From positions 282,527,869 through 282,591,868 of the forward strand of contig NC_133658.1 in assembly GCF_037893015.1 (NCBI RefSeq): DNA of 64,000 nt, given 5' to 3'. Position 1 is the first letter of the stretch. Each line of letters starts with the position of its first letter. The notes beneath the pieces are model-generated. The model saw nothing but the letters and a program-made list of their open reading frames with translations. It made no database searches and was not told the origin of the DNA. Below are positions 11,411-22,602 of the stretch, piece after piece. Both the position numbers and the translations under genes were made by a program. Origin of the DNA: Macrotis lagotis. Lineage: Eukaryota > Chordata > Mammalia > Peramelemorphia > Peramelidae.

Positions 11411-11779
11411 GAATCTACTTTTTTTTAGGGAGCTGTCTGCAAGGAGATTATTAAATAGACATCCCCTAATGGGTAAAGGAGGAGAATGATCTAGAGGTAG
11501 CCTACTCCTTTGATCCTTTGGGAAACAATGGCAATGAACTTCATAGTCTGGTCTAAAAATAATAATTATTAATCACCATTATAAAATTATTAATATAACA
11601 CTGAACAATAATTAATTATTAAATCACTTCCCTCTGACAAAGGCCTCATTAGGATCTGTATTAGGGTCACTCTCAAAGAACCCTACTCAGGGCCCAATGA
11701 ACTCACACCTGGATAATGACTAAAATAATTACCATTGTTATTAATAATATTATGATAACTCACATTAATCTGAAGATTT

Positions 11780-11930
11780 ATAAATATGCTTGTTCTCTTC
11801 AACCCTTGGAGGCAGGTAGTGCATAGGTTATTATTCTCATATTACAGATGAAGAAATAGCAATTCAGAGACTTTAAGGAACTGGTCTAAGATCACTCAGT
11901 CAATTAGAGTTGAAGCTGAAACTTTTTTTA
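11780..11930 (-). mobile_element. MIR, antisense
   Basis: The plus strand reads catattacagatgaagaaa, then ctaagatcactcagtcaatt, then gttgaagctgaaac, which is the reverse of the MIR core. The upstream 11.55-11.77 kb is unusually AT-rich. Confidence 0.6.
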
Positions 11931-11991
11931 GACAGTGTGATCCTGATATTTTTACTTTCTATTCCTGCCCCCCTGTCTAGAGTTGATAGTC

Positions 11992-12028
11992 TCTCCTTCC
12001 TTCCTTCCTTCCTTCCTTCCTTCCTTCC
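11992..12028. repeat. (CCTT)n tetranucleotide microsatellite
   Basis: About nine ttcc units, ending abruptly at attagagtc. Confidence 0.97.
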
Positions 12029-12660
12029 ATTAGAGTCTAGTCCTTATAATTAACTTTAGATTAAGCCCTGAGGAAACTCCCTTACTCCGGTGAAGAGTGG
12101 TTTACTAAAAGAGTGCATCAAATGTGAGATTTGAACCCTTGTCTTCTGACCCCAAAACCAATGTACTCTATTGCATCACATGAGGTCCTCCAAGTGATCT
12201 TATATTGGAAAATTCCATTGCTTTCAGTTAAAAAGCCCTTAAGCCTGTGTTACCATGGGAGCTGGTATACATATTACATCATGGCCCATCCTCAACCCCC
12301 CAGCCCCCAGGAGTTCCTTGGCTTTCCACTCCCTTCTGTCATGCACCCTTTGTTTTGGGCCTGGCAGTGCATTTTGTTTGGGGCTTAATTTCTGGCCTCT
12401 ATACACTAAGCTTCAGGATCTATGCCGAGACCCCAGAAGTCCCAGGAGAAGGGACACTAGCACTTCCCAATAGTCCTTCCTGGGAGGGCCCTGGAGGCTC
12501 AACCTAATGAAAAAAGAATTTCTCATAACTAATGCTGTCCACCAATGGAAGGTACTGCATTAGGAAGGAAGAAAGGAGTGAAAGAAGTAATTCCATCACT
12601 GCAAGTGCTCCAGTTGAGACCACATCAGAGTATCATAGGATTTAGAGTTGGAAGAAATAA
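12029..12660. other. Unassigned tract, no gene called
   Basis: Three overlapping plus-strand frames of 72 to 86 codons lie at 12131-12507. They overlap in different frames and include no motif I know. The sequence is moderately GC-rich and apparently single-copy. Confidence 0.35.
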
Positions 12661-12679
12661 ATGTTATCAGGACTGAGGC

Positions 12680-12800
12680 TTCTTAAACCTTTTTGTGTCT
12701 GGTGAAGCCTATATCTGTCTGGTAAAGCCTCTTCTGCAAATAAGGTCTTTAAATAATTGAAGAAAATGTTAAATTTCAGTTTGAAGTTAGTGAAAATGAA
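12680..12800 (+). repeat. Decayed interspersed repeat (ttcttaaac...tggtgaagcct type)
   Basis: The motifs cttcttaaacctttttgtg and gtctggtaaagcct recur in reverse order near 36.87-37.12 kb (ggttcttaacttgagg, ttcaccagac). Probably an old non-autonomous element, name not recalled. Confidence 0.4.
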
Positions 12801-12867
12801 GGTGTGAATTTTTTTTTCTATCCAAGTTCAAGGGGCTACTTAAAATCTATCTATTGAATCTGTTCAG

Positions 12868-13147
12868 ATTATGTTTGTCCTTTATTTTTGAAGAAGACCA
12901 GGACATCAGGGAGGTAAGGTTATAACAAGCTCGTGAATTGGATTTGAGTGGGGGGGTGCTGTGCTAAGTCACCAGTATCACTCCTTGGGAGCCAGATATG
13001 AATCAGGATGACTGGAGATGGCTCTGGATGCTAGGCAATCAGGGTTAAGTGACTTGCCTAAGGTCACACAGCCAATAAGTGGTAATGCTGGATTTGAACT
13101 CCATCCTACTAACTCTGAGGCCAGTTCTCTATCCACTGCACCACCTA
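12868..13147 (-). mobile_element. Family B CORE-SINE (LINE-like tail)
   Basis: The plus strand begins with the reversed tail (tgaagaagaccaggacatca, gatatgaatcaggatgac), then the core (cttgcctaaggtcacacag) and head (atccactgcaccacctatg). The roughly 150-bp tail is shared with the longer family C repeats near 24.9 and 47.5 kb. Confidence 0.8.
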
Positions 13148-13196
13148 TGATGATGAAATTTCAGTGACATGCTTGCAGTGATAGTAATGAGAAAAT

Positions 13197-13305
13197 ATGT
13201 GTATATACACACACACATATATATATATCCATCCATATATCCATTTATATATATATATGCATAAACACACACATACATATATATATATGCATACATATTT
13301 TAGGA
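13197..13305. repeat. TA/CA-rich simple repeat
   Basis: Interrupted (ca)n and (ta)n runs with atcc insertions. Strongly self-complementary. Confidence 0.9.
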
Positions 13306-13489
13306 TACATTGGTTTTCATTTTTAAAATATCTTAGCCAGTACTATAGCAACTAATGCTCATGTAATAAGGTTCTGCAAAGTAGGTTTTATCTATATGTA
13401 TAATGCTGTGGTTTTAAAATAAAGATCATTTTCCAAGAGTATTCTGAAATTAAATAAGACTATAATTATTTAAATACAGAGAAGAAAAA

Positions 13490-13630
13490 AGTTTATAGAG
13501 GAGAAAACTAAGGTTCAGAGAGGGAAAGCAATTTGTCCCCAAGTCACATAGGTAGCAAATGAAAGTCAGAATGTCCATGTCTTCCTGATTTCAAATCCAG
13601 GGGTCCTGTCTATTCTACCAAGCTTCTTTA
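13490..13630 (-). mobile_element. MIR, antisense
   Basis: Reads gaaaactaaggttcagag, then caagtcacataggtagcaaa, then tttcaaatccagggg and ctattctaccaagc, the reverse of a MIR. Its 13554-13577 segment is repeated exactly at 13883-13906. Confidence 0.7.
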
Positions 13631-14089
13631 GGGACACTGGAGAGGAGATTCCCCCAAGATCTCTTTCAGCTCTAACTTTTCTGACTTCATAACTGTTTTC
13701 TGGAATCTCTCAAATACAAAACTGAAAGGAATTACCCACAATCCTAAAATATTCAGTTTTCCAGATCTGCTATAAAGCTGTACTCTTATTCCCCTCCCCC
13801 CTCCCAACTCCACTTCTCTCATTTCCATCTTTCTCATCAAAGAAAACATAACTGACCCAGGAAATAAAACGTTTAACAAAGCAGCAAATGAAAGTCAGAA
13901 TGTCCACAAAGAGCAAGATTCTTTCTCTGTGGGTTCCTGGCTTGGCTGAGACTCCCTATTCCTTAGTTAATATCCAAAACTGATTATCTTAAGGAAAAGA
14001 TTTAGCCTCTTTAGCTAGAGAAGCAGAAGAAATTGAGACCACATGGGATTGTAGGGACTTCATGTGCCCTTCAGTCTCATCCATTGGGT

Positions 14090-14645
14090 TGGGCAGACAA
14101 TAAGTACTTATTAAGTGCTTGTGAAAAGAAATATGTCATGTACAAAAATATATACATTAGCTCTTTTGTGTGGCAAAAAACTGGAAATTAAAGGAAGTGC
14201 TCATCAATTGAGAAGTGGCTGTAGAAATTATGGTTTATGAATTTAATGGAATGTCATTATACTGTAATTATAAAAAGGGTAGTTTCAGAGAAACTTGGAA
14301 AAAACTTTATGAACTGATGCAGAGTGAAGTGAGAAGAAACAGGAGAACAATTTACATAACAACACAAATATTGTAAAGACAAACAATTTAAAAAGATTTA
14401 GGAACTCTGATTAGCATAATAACCATTTATAATTCCATAATACTCAATAAAACATGTTACCTCTCTCCTAAGGTATAGAAGGAGGCATATATTTTTTGAC
14501 ATAACCAATGGAGAAATTTGTTTTGTTTAACTTATTTGCTTTACATTTTTTTCTTTTCTTTTTTTCAGTTTAGCTGGGTAAAGTTGGAAGGAAGAGAAAA
14601 ATGTTTCTTTTCATTGAAAAAAATTTAAAAAAGAAAGGAAATATC
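14090..14645 (+). mobile_element. L1 3' end, old subfamily
   Basis: The decayed ORF2 C-terminal and 3' UTR order is visible: gtgtggcaaaaaactgg, caattgagaagtggctg, ttatgaactgatgcagag, agtgagaagaaacaggagaa. It ends in aaaaatttaaaaaagaaagg. The coding frame is destroyed. An aagtacttattaagtgcttg motif at the left edge belongs to another repeat. Confidence 0.8.
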
Positions 14646-14762
14646 TTTTCTACTGCCCCATCAATGCAGAGATGTTTTCAGGAATGAGAATTTCCTTCTC
14701 TAGGTCTTAGTTTCCTCATTTGCAAAATGAAATGAATAATTCCATTAAACATCACATTATTA

Positions 14763-15180
14763 TTGTTGTTGTTTGAAGAAAATCATTTTGGAAAATTCTC
14801 TCCTAGGTCCAATTGGTTGATAGCTCATGGACTTGACTACACTTCCAAGGTATTTATCTTTGCTGCCTCTGTGGATGCTGATCTCGGCAGTCTAGCTTGG
14901 GGTTTCCTCAAGGGATCTCGCTATCCTATAGCAGCATCAGTGACTGGGGAGCAGATTGGGGTTGACAGCTCCATGAGCAGGAAATCTGTTTCATAGCTGG
15001 AGCAGATAGCCACAGTGAAAGGCCTGGTCCCTATCACTAGTGCTTTTGGAGACGCCCAAATGGCCTCTAGGGAATAGAAAAGGCATAATTTCCAAGGAAG
15101 AGGAGTTTGGGAGGAGCAGGAAAGTCTGATAGTTTGTGACACTACAGGGACTTTAGGGAAGGAGATAAATCTTCTTGTCA
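14763..15180. other. Unassigned segment with opposed open frames
   Basis: A 77-codon plus-strand frame and an 86-codon minus-strand frame overlap. Neither shows a domain I recognise or a convincing exon context, so I leave it unassigned. Confidence 0.3.
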
Positions 15181-15184
15181 TCTT

Positions 15185-15299
15185 CCATCCTATAAATTAC
15201 TGTCTTCCTCAACTATGCTCAATAACTCCTCATGATTTGCAGGAAAAAGCCCTATATCCTCAGTTTGACATTCACAGTTCTCCATCTAAACATCTTACT
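15185..15299 (+). mobile_element. L2 fragment, left part
   Basis: The pattern caataactcctcatgattt, then aaaaagccctatatcctcag, followed after a MIR by an L2-like continuation, fits the end of L2 ORF2. Confidence 0.5.
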
Positions 15300-15508
15300 T
15301 TCATAGGATCCTATATTCAGAGCTAGAAATAACCTTAAAAGTTATTTTCTCTACTTTCTCCTCCCACTGAATTTTGCATATAAAGAAACTGAGACCCAGA
15401 GATTTTGTAATTAGCCTGAGAGAATAGAAGCAAGTGGTAGAGTCAGGATTTGAATCTGGGCCCTCTGACTACAAATCCAACACTTTTTCCCATTTCACCA
15501 CTTGACTT
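15300..15508 (-). mobile_element. MIR inserted within L2
   Basis: The reversed MIR reads ataaagaaactgagacccag, then aagtggtagagtcaggattt, then ctctgactacaaatccaaca. Confidence 0.7.
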
Positions 15509-15790
15509 CCCAAGAAGATGTCTTCCACTTCTGAAATTCTATGTAACTGTAACTCTACATTTCCAGTCATACATTTTACTGTTCTTAATACACCCCTTCT
15601 GCTCCAGTCAAATTCATCTTATTTTTCTCTCCCTCCCTTTCCAAACAAGCTTTGCACTGTTTCCCATTATCCTCACTCCTTGAACCTCCTCCTTTCACTC
15701 TCTACCTACTTATATCCATTCATCCTTCAAAACTGGGTTCAGATTCCACTTTAAGAGCCCTTCTCTGACCACTTCAACCAACAGAAATCT
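15509..15790 (+). mobile_element. L2 fragment, right part
   Basis: Pyrimidine-rich L2-like text ends with atccttcaaaactgggttca and gagcccttctctgaccactt, the usual L2 3' UTR order. The two plus-strand frames across it are not genes. Confidence 0.6.
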
Positions 15791-15824
15791 TCTACCTTCT
15801 AACATTTACCTACTATAACAGTAA

Positions 15825-15995
15825 TTTGACAGATGACCAAATTAGGTGTTATTTTTTCCATTTAATAAATGAGGAAACTGAGATCTAAGAGGAGGAAATG
15901 ACTTGCTCAGAATCACACACCTAATCAGTGTCACAAGCAGGATTAGAATCTGGATCTCCTGATTTTCCTTCAAAACTTTTTTTCACTGGATCAGG
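15825..15995 (-). mobile_element. MIR, antisense
   Basis: aataaatgaggaaactgaga, then gacttgctcagaatcacaca, then aagcaggattagaatctgg. Confidence 0.75.
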
Positions 15996-15999
15996 CTCT

Positions 16000-17220
16000 C
16001 TTCTAGAACAGTAGTCAATCCAACTCTTTTAAGCTATATAAGTATCTCCCAGCTGTCCTAACCCTGCCTTGGGTTTCTTGGAGCCTGGGTCTCCTGTCTC
16101 AATTCCTGGGATACCTAGCATGCCACATAGCTCGCCATCCTACCAGAGAGAGTAAGAAGAGCCCTCCCCTCCTTGATCCCTGTCATGACTTTTCCTAGGC
16201 TGGTTTCAGTGTTGTGGCCACAATCTGCCTCTGATCTCTGTTGCCCACAGCTTTGCCCTTACCCCCTGTGGGTCAGAATCCTAGGCTCTACATTCCTACC
16301 ATAGCTGATGGGCCTATCACTTTCTTCCTAGATTTCCCAACTGAAATGGCCATGTACTTGGGAATAGTCAGGCTATCACTATAGAAGCAGCTGCTTCAGG
16401 AAAGGAGTCCCTGCCTTCACTGACTTTTCCCTCCAATTCAGAGGCAAGACCCAACCCACCCCCAACCTTAAGTGCCTCAGAGGTCTGGACATTTAAGGGA
16501 CTCCTAGGACTTTGCCAAACCTTCCATGACCATTGATGGAAAAGAATTCTCTGAGGTTACAGGAAATAGTGCATTTATATCCAGTCTCCATTGCAGGGAA
16601 ATCCTCTAAACCTGGGATAGGGAAATATTCTGGGTTATGATCAGTTCCTCAATCTGTTGGAGGTCAGTTCTCTGGAAGCACTGATTTTATTGGTGAAAAA
16701 AATCCAATGGCAGAGAAGAATGGGTACAAATCAGATCACAGGAGAAACCCTTTGCTTATCAGCTCGCTGTCCTTTTATCCAAGGGTGCAGTTACTGGGGG
16801 AATGGGAAACAGGATATGGAGTCACTTGGCTTGAGAAATAGAAAGTTTGTGTGTGTTGTGGGTAGCTATACAGTGATGGGGAGAGCTCTTTTCCCTTTAG
16901 CTCCACCCTACCTTGCCTGTCTGGTTCCTTTAATATAATTGAGGCATTACCTTATATGACTTAGCATCCTCAGTGAGCTCATTCTATGTTTTGGGGTGGG
17001 GAGCACCCCTGGAATGCCATTGTCACTGTGAGATTAGTGGCCATGGACAGAGCAGGAGGTGTGAGGGCTGGAACAGGCTGCAAGTTACTAATGGCTGTGG
17101 AATCTGGTCCATCATCAGGGAAACTCAGGATAACATAAAGACAAAATTATTAGATCTTTTCATTGATTGAGATTTTTCATTCTTCCAATTTATGGATGAT
17201 ATGGAGTCGATCTTGATTAT
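16000..17220. other. Unassigned, apparently single-copy tract
   Basis: A relatively repeat-poor stretch of about 1.2 kb with moderate GC. A 93-codon plus-strand frame at 16657-16938 and a 65-codon frame at 16973 have no known motif. It is a candidate to test for conserved non-coding sequence. Confidence 0.35.
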
Positions 17221-17229
17221 GAGTACAGA

Positions 17230-17400
17230 GAAAGATATCATATGATCATGGGCTTTAGTAGTGCAAGATAATCAACTTAGAGATTATCAAATCTAATTTG
17301 TCTTATTTGATTATTGGAGTAACTGAGGTCCAGAGAGACCTCAAGGGAATAAGTAGCAAAACTAGCATTTTAACTTGAGTCCCCTGACTACAATTGAATC
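17230..17400 (-). mobile_element. MIR remnant, antisense
   Basis: gagtaactgaggtccagaga, then agtagcaaaactagcatttt, then cctgactacaattgaatc. Confidence 0.5.
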
Positions 17401-17404
17401 TTAG

Positions 17405-17530
17405 TAAAATAGAGAAAATCTTAGAGCCTGTTTCTAGTCCAAGATAATATGACCCTGAGCAAGTCATTTCTTTTCTATCAGTCTCAGTTTCCACATCTGT
17501 CAAATGAAGACAACAATCCTAATTTGTTTC
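17405..17530 (+). mobile_element. MIR/MON1-type remnant
   Basis: gaccctgagcaagtcatttc, then cagtctcagtttccacatct and gtcaaatgaagacaac. Confidence 0.6.
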
Positions 17531-17539
17531 CTATGGCTG

Positions 17540-18460
17540 CTTCAAGAATGAAGTAGAAAGGAAAGATGGAAGAGTAAGTAGGTCCTATATAACCGCAAGA
17601 TGTTTTTAGTATTCAACTCTGCTGACAGCAAATTGTTTTAATTAACATATAAGACACAGCTTGATTATTTCTCACACTCCATTTAAAGTCAATTAAGCCA
17701 TCTTGTGCCTGGCACAAGGAATTGCTTAGTACATGGGTGTTGAGTGAAAGAATGAAAGTTGTCATCTCAGAGAAATTTGGTAACAACATAGATGAAGGAC
17801 CTTTTGATTTGCACACTGACACCCTCAGCAGGGAAGGCCACAGCTTACACATCCTTCCCAGAAGCCAGGCTAAAAGCAGAGCTTTGGGAAATGAGTTTGG
17901 CTGACCTAGATGTTTCAGCCTTTACAGAGGTACCCTGTCTCTAGGCTGGGCAGCAGGGGACTGGAGGAGATGGGGAGGTTCCCACTCCAGCAGAGAGGAG
18001 GGAGGAGGATATGGAGAAGCTCAGGGGTGGCTCTTTATTGGATACTTGCTGATTGAGGGTTTCTCCAGGGCATTAAATTGGGGAGGCTGGATGTAAGGAG
18101 CAAGAGACTGCAGGATTAAAAGAGAATACTTTACAAAGATTTCTTATAGGGATACACTTGGGTAGACATGGAAGACATGCAAAGTTAAGACTTTGCAACC
18201 AGAAGCAATACTTTGTGAGAACAAATCTGCTATTTGAATAGAATTCTCTGTCCTGACTATTCATTGATTATAATTAATTCAGTGACAGATTGATATGAGC
18301 CCTGAACTGTATCTCCAACAGGATGGAGAGAATTCACTGACCATCAGTGCTTTCTTCTCTGGTCCAACTGGGATCAATGATACATGTTTATGAGAAGGCT
18401 AGAGGGCAGTCTGTGGATGGATAAAGAGACTATGACTAGGGGTTTGAGGCAGCCTACAGA
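17540..18460. other. Unassigned tract, no gene called
   Basis: A 79-codon minus-strand frame and a 60-codon plus-strand frame overlap near 17.6-17.9 kb. No domain is recognised. 17.9-18.1 kb is purine-rich and apparently unique. Confidence 0.35.
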
Positions 18461-18469
18461 CTGGACTGG

Positions 18470-18660
18470 AAACCAGGGAATCTGAGTTCTGGTCACTGAC
18501 TCCCTGTGTGTCTTTGAACAGGTCACCTTATATTCATGATCTCTCACTTACTAGCTGTGTGATCTTGGCTAATTTGTATCTGTTTGAGCTGCAGAATCCT
18601 CACCTGTTAAATGGGCATCATTATATATGCCCTGCCACCCTCACAAGTCATCAGAATTTG
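18470..18660 (+). mobile_element. MIR-type CORE-SINE, possibly two overlapping pieces
   Basis: gaatctgagttctggtcact, then tgtgtgtctttgaacaggtc, then ctagctgtgtgatcttggc, then cctcacctgttaaatgggc. Confidence 0.6.
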
Positions 18661-19154
18661 GGGGAGCTGATTTGTTGACAGTCATACCTAGAAATGTGAT
18701 CTAGGACTCTAATTCCTTCACATCCCTGCTAAGATTAGTTTTGAGTGGAACAGATGAAGATTCCTGATCAGCTTAAGGTATGAAGACTGGTCCAGCCACT
18801 GTGTGCCTCCTCTTCTTCCCTCAGCTCCACTCTCTAGACTGTTGTTTCCTGATGGTGGGGGGGGGGGAGTGAAGGGGAAATGATATCATTGCATTATACA
18901 TCACACTTCCTCTCTTAAAGCCAAGTTTCCCTATTCCCGAGTTGGGCATTCAAGAATCTGGAGGCTCCTTTTGTTTCATAAGCAGCAGCTGAATTGAAGG
19001 AGAGCCAGAGGAAAGTTAATAAGAAGTTAGTTTAGAAACTAAGGTGTAAGTCAAGGTAGAGGAACAAATTGTAACATGAAGATGACTGACTCTCACCTTG
19101 GAGGTCTCTGAGTTGAGTCTCCAGCAATGGGATATAGCTACATTCTTTCTTTTG

Positions 19155-19708
19155 CTCAGACCTCTTTTCAATAAAGAGCATGCTTTTGTCAAATTGCCTT
19201 CTTTATACAGATAATTCCAAGATCCTCCTAACCCTCTTCTCTCCCTAAACTCCAATCCTATGTCACTAACTGCCTTTTGGACATCTCTAACTGGATATCT
19301 CATAAGTATTTCATGTTCTATGTGTCTTAAATTGAACTCAATATTGTCTTTCTCCAAAATATCCCCTCTTCTGAACTTCCCTCTTACTGTTGAGGGTACT
19401 ACCATTCTCCCTGTCTCCTAGCTCATAGCCTTAAGATCACTCTCCACTCCTCACTCTCACTCACCTTATATACATAGTCCATTGAAAAATATTGCTCTTT
19501 TTACCTTTACATCTCTCCTACAGGTCCCTTCCTCTCTTCTCATATAGCTACCATCCTGATGTCATCTGAATATCATTTTATCATCTGAATTCAATAGTCT
19601 CCATGATCTAGTCTATTCTTTGTTCAACTGTCAAAGTGATTTTCCTAAAGTTATATCTATCCATGTCATTCTCTCACTCAAAAAACTGTAATGACTCCCT
19701 ATCACCTT
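19155..19708 (+). mobile_element. L2-type LINE, ORF2 C-terminal region (left part)
   Basis: Plus-strand order: ttttggacatctctaactgg, aaattgaactcaatattg, gttgagggtactaccatt, gattttcctaaagttata, tgactccctatcacc. This is the CR1/L2-clade ORF2 end as I know it. Stops and frameshifts make it non-functional. A 129-codon frame on the opposite strand (19016-19405) is its shadow. Confidence 0.65.
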
Positions 19709-19717
19709 AAGGCTCAA

Positions 19718-19870
19718 TTTTTTTTTAGGTTTTTGCAAGGCAAATGGGGTTAAGTGGCTTGCCCAAGGCCACACAGCTAGGTAATTATTAAGTGTCTGAG
19801 ACTGGATTTGAACCCAGGTACTCCTGACTACAGGGCAGGTGCTTTATCCACTACATCACCTAGCCACCCC
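19718..19870 (-). mobile_element. Family A SINE inserted in L2
   Basis: Full-length antisense copy ending in ctagccacccc. The L2 text continues across it (aaggctcaattt at 19709-19720, aaggatcaaaattt at 19871), which also gives a decayed TSD. Confidence 0.93.
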
Positions 19871-20242
19871 AAGGATCAAAATTTTAAATCATTATTTGGT
19901 ATGTAATGCTCTTCCTTACTTGGTCTCTTCCTGTTCTCTTTCGCCTCCTTTTCTTCCTCCTCCTCCTTCTTTTCTTCTTCTTCCTACTTCTCCTCCTTCT
20001 CCTCTTCTACCTTCTCTTTCTCCTCCTCTTTCCCCTTCTATAAACTCAACAATCCACCTACAGTGGCTTGCAAGAGGCTCCTGACTCATGAAACTCTAAT
20101 ATCTAAGTCTTTGCACTTCCTGCAAAAGTCCTTTCCTGGTACTGCCCATCCTCCCTTCACCCGTCCCTGTAGCTGCCAGTGCTTTATCTGAGATGACTTT
20201 CCATGTATTCTGTGTATAACAAGTTTCAAAATAGTTCTTTCT
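19871..20242 (+). mobile_element. L2-type LINE continuation with pyrimidine-rich expansion
   Basis: Resumes the L2 after the SINE (atttggtatgtaatgctctt). It contains the polypyrimidine tract described separately, then ctaagtctttgcacttcctg and aagtcctttcctggtactgc, which match L2 3' UTR order. Confidence 0.55.
19930..20040. repeat. Polypyrimidine tract (CTT/CTC-rich)
   Basis: About 110 bp that is almost only C and T on the plus strand, with ctt and ctc triplets. The plus-strand frame across it is Ser/Pro/Leu low complexity. Confidence 0.9.
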
Positions 20243-20635
20243 TTTTTTAATAATATTTTATTTTTTCCAACTACATGAAAAGACAATTGGATTTCTAATT
20301 TTTCTCCATCCCTCTCTCCTTTTCGCCCCTCCTTAAAATGGTAGGTGGCTTGATATAGATTAAGTATGTTCAGCCATGTGAAACATTTCCATATTAGTCA
20401 TGTTGTGAAAGAAGAAACAGATCAAAAGGAAAGAAAAAATCTCAAAAAATAAAGTGAAAATGGTATATTTTGATCTGCATTCAGACTCTCAATTCTTTCT
20501 CTGAATGTGAATAGCAATTTTTCCCTTCATGAGTCCTTTCAAATTGCCTTGGATCTTTGTATTGCTGAGAAAAAATAAGCCATTCATAGTTGATTATCTC
20601 ACAATGTTGCTATTACTGTTGTATCTAGTTATTTT
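20243..20635 (-). mobile_element. L1 3' end inserted in L2
   Basis: Reversed, it runs from ORF2-proximal text (gttgattatctcacaatgtt on plus) through the 3' UTR (catgtgaaacatttccatat) to aataaaatattatt and a poly-A. L2 text resumes at about 20636. Confidence 0.8.
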
Positions 20636-20755
20636 TATGTTGACTTTCCTATTCCAGTATGAGCTCCTTGAAGGCAGGGATAATGCCTTTCTTTGTATCT
20701 CTAGTACTTAATGCAGTGCCATATGCTTGTGGACTGACAGAAATGACTAGAAAAG
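20636..20755 (+). mobile_element. L2 3' terminus
   Basis: atgagctccttgaaggcagg, then tttctttgtatctctagtac, then atgcagtgccatatgctt: the typical last 100 bp of L2. With the pieces upstream this gives an L2 spanning about 1.6 kb with two interruptions. Confidence 0.75.
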
Positions 20756-20839
20756 ATCAGGGTTTAGACTGCAATAGAGGTTATAGCTCAGGCTGTGGCC
20801 TAGGATGTAGGTCAGATAATGGTCAAAGTTAGAACTAGG

Positions 20840-21290
20840 TGAAGGTATTCATTCATTCATTCACTAAATAAATAGTATGTTTATGTGCAAAACCCTATAG
20901 AACACTAGGAGGGTGAAACAAATATGAGTAAGATATTCTTTCCCTAAAGGAGTCTCTAGTCTAATGTAAAAGATAAGATAGGAAGAGCTATCACCATATG
21001 TAGCAAAGAGTACTGAGGGTTATGTATTAGAAAGGTATGCCAGAGTGCCATGGAAGCACAAATGAGGGAGCCATCACTTCAACTGAGAAAATTTGATGGA
21101 GGAGATGGAAAAGGTGGCACTTGAACTAGGTACTGAAGAATAGGTAGACTGGATAGGTAGAAGGGAAACCTTGAAAAAGTACACCTAGGAAAGTTCAGAA
21201 TAAATCTAGAAATCACACATAGTCCAATGTGATAAAATGTGGTAAGATGAGAAGACGTATTCTGCCCACATCCTGGCAGATATTTCATAA
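20840..21290 (+). repeat. Ancient dispersed repeat with (ATTC)n start
   Basis: Starts with about four attc units (20847-20862), then actaaataaatagtatg, aaaccctatagaacactagg and aggagtctctagtctaatg. The inner part (gaggagatggaaaaggtgg) continues to about 21.27 kb. Confidence 0.45.
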
Positions 21291-21299
21291 GATCCAAGC

Positions 21300-21475
21300 T
21301 CTAGAGCTAGAAGGGATCTGAAGAGATCTCCCAGTTCAATTTCCTCATTTTACAAATGAGTACACCAAGGCCTAAAGAGATTGAGTGATGTACCTCTGAT
21401 TACATAGATGTATCAGAGGTGGGATTTGAATCCAGGTCCTGTGACTCTCAAAGTAATCTTTACGATGTATCAGGA
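21300..21475 (-). mobile_element. MIR, antisense
   Basis: tagagctagaagggatctg, then cctcattttacaaatgagta, then gtgggatttgaatccaggtc. Confidence 0.8.
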
Positions 21476-21689
21476 GTTAGGAATGGAATTCACTATGATG
21501 GGACCAAATAGTATAGGGTCTTTACTGTTGGGTTAAAGAATCTGGATTTTTTAGTCAGCAAAGAATAAGAAGAATAGACAGAATAGTTAAAAGTAAACAA
21601 GGTGAATAGAGCACAAGATAAAAAGGACACAATGAGGAAATCCACAAAATTCTACCACTACCACCACCACTGTTATCTTATGTAATTTT

Positions 21690-21885
21690 ACTATCTCATA
21701 CTTTATTTTTCTTCCTTAAGGATATGATTTCTCTGTAATCACATTCAACTGAGATCAATGTATAACATGGAAACAATGTAAACACTAACAGACTGCCTTC
21801 TGTGGGGAGTGGGGGGAAGGAAGCAAGAATGGGGGAAAAATTGTAAAACTCAAAATAAATAAAATCTTTCTAAACAACAAAAAAT
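21690..21885 (+). mobile_element. L1 3' UTR end
   Basis: ttccttaaggatatgatttc, then tcaactgagatcaatgtata, then cagactgccttctgtgggg. It ends in actcaaaataaataaaatct and a poly-A. It shares this terminus with the L1 ends at 40.9-41.4 kb and, reversed, at 54.3 kb. Confidence 0.88.
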
Positions 21886-22009
21886 CCACATTCTACCACT
21901 ACCCCCTTTTAAACAAAAAGACAAAAAGATCTCAACAGGCTGGAACCTTGGGATAAATTCTAAGGAGATGGAATTTAATAGAGACAAATGTAAGGTCCTA
22001 TAACTGGTT

Positions 22010-22400
22010 CAAAAAAATTAATAACACAGTCATTCAGTCAAGGAGTACTTATTTTGCTTACTATGTGCAAGGAGTTGGCCTAGGTTTTAGAGAAGCAAAG
22101 ATAAAAATGAAATAATACCTACCTTCCTAGATACATTCTATCAAGAGAGACAGTAAAGGATTTGGGGGGCTTAATTGATCTCAAACTCAAGACAAGGCAA
22201 AAAAATGAGATATGGTAGCCACTGGGTCTCCCCCCATTCTAAGAAGAATGAAGTGATGGTCCATCAATTATTCAATCCAAAAATCCATAAGCACTAATTA
22301 AGTTTGTTCTGTATTAGGCATTCTGCTGGATGCTATGTTTTATAAACACAAAAAACAATTTCTACTCATGGAAGAGTGTACATTCTAATGGAGAAGACCT
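22010..22400 (+). repeat. Two copies of the ancient dispersed repeat
   Basis: tcaaggagtacttattttgc...actatgtgcaaggagttg (about 22030-22150) and, after a short gap, ataagcactaattaagtttg...taggcattctgctggatgct (about 22265-22400) are parallel copies in the same orientation. Confidence 0.5.
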
Positions 22401-22404
22401 TTTA

Positions 22405-22602
22405 ATCCTACCAAGCTTTGCTTTGGTCTGAGCACATCTGAAGTAATTATGTTAAATTTTGGACATTATAGGGAGAAGGTTAATAAACTAGAGACTCTCT
22501 TAAGGAATGCAAGCAGGATAATGAAAGAATTATAGACATTGTCATATAGATTTTTTGAAAAGCCTAGGAATGTTTCACCTAGAGAAAAAGAGGCTTTGGA
22601 TA
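22405..22602 (+). mobile_element. L3/CR1 3' region, left part
   Basis: tttggtctgagcacatctga, then tggacattatagggagaagg, then agcctaggaatgtttcacc and tagagaaaaagaggct match the CR1/L3 3' end order. Confidence 0.65.

Noticed and set aside
12131..12507. Three overlapping plus-strand frames as a possible exon
   Set aside because: They lie in different frames, none extends, and no known motif or clear splice pair supports them.
19016..19405. 129-codon minus-strand frame
   Set aside because: It runs antisense to L2 ORF2-derived sequence and has no domain of its own.
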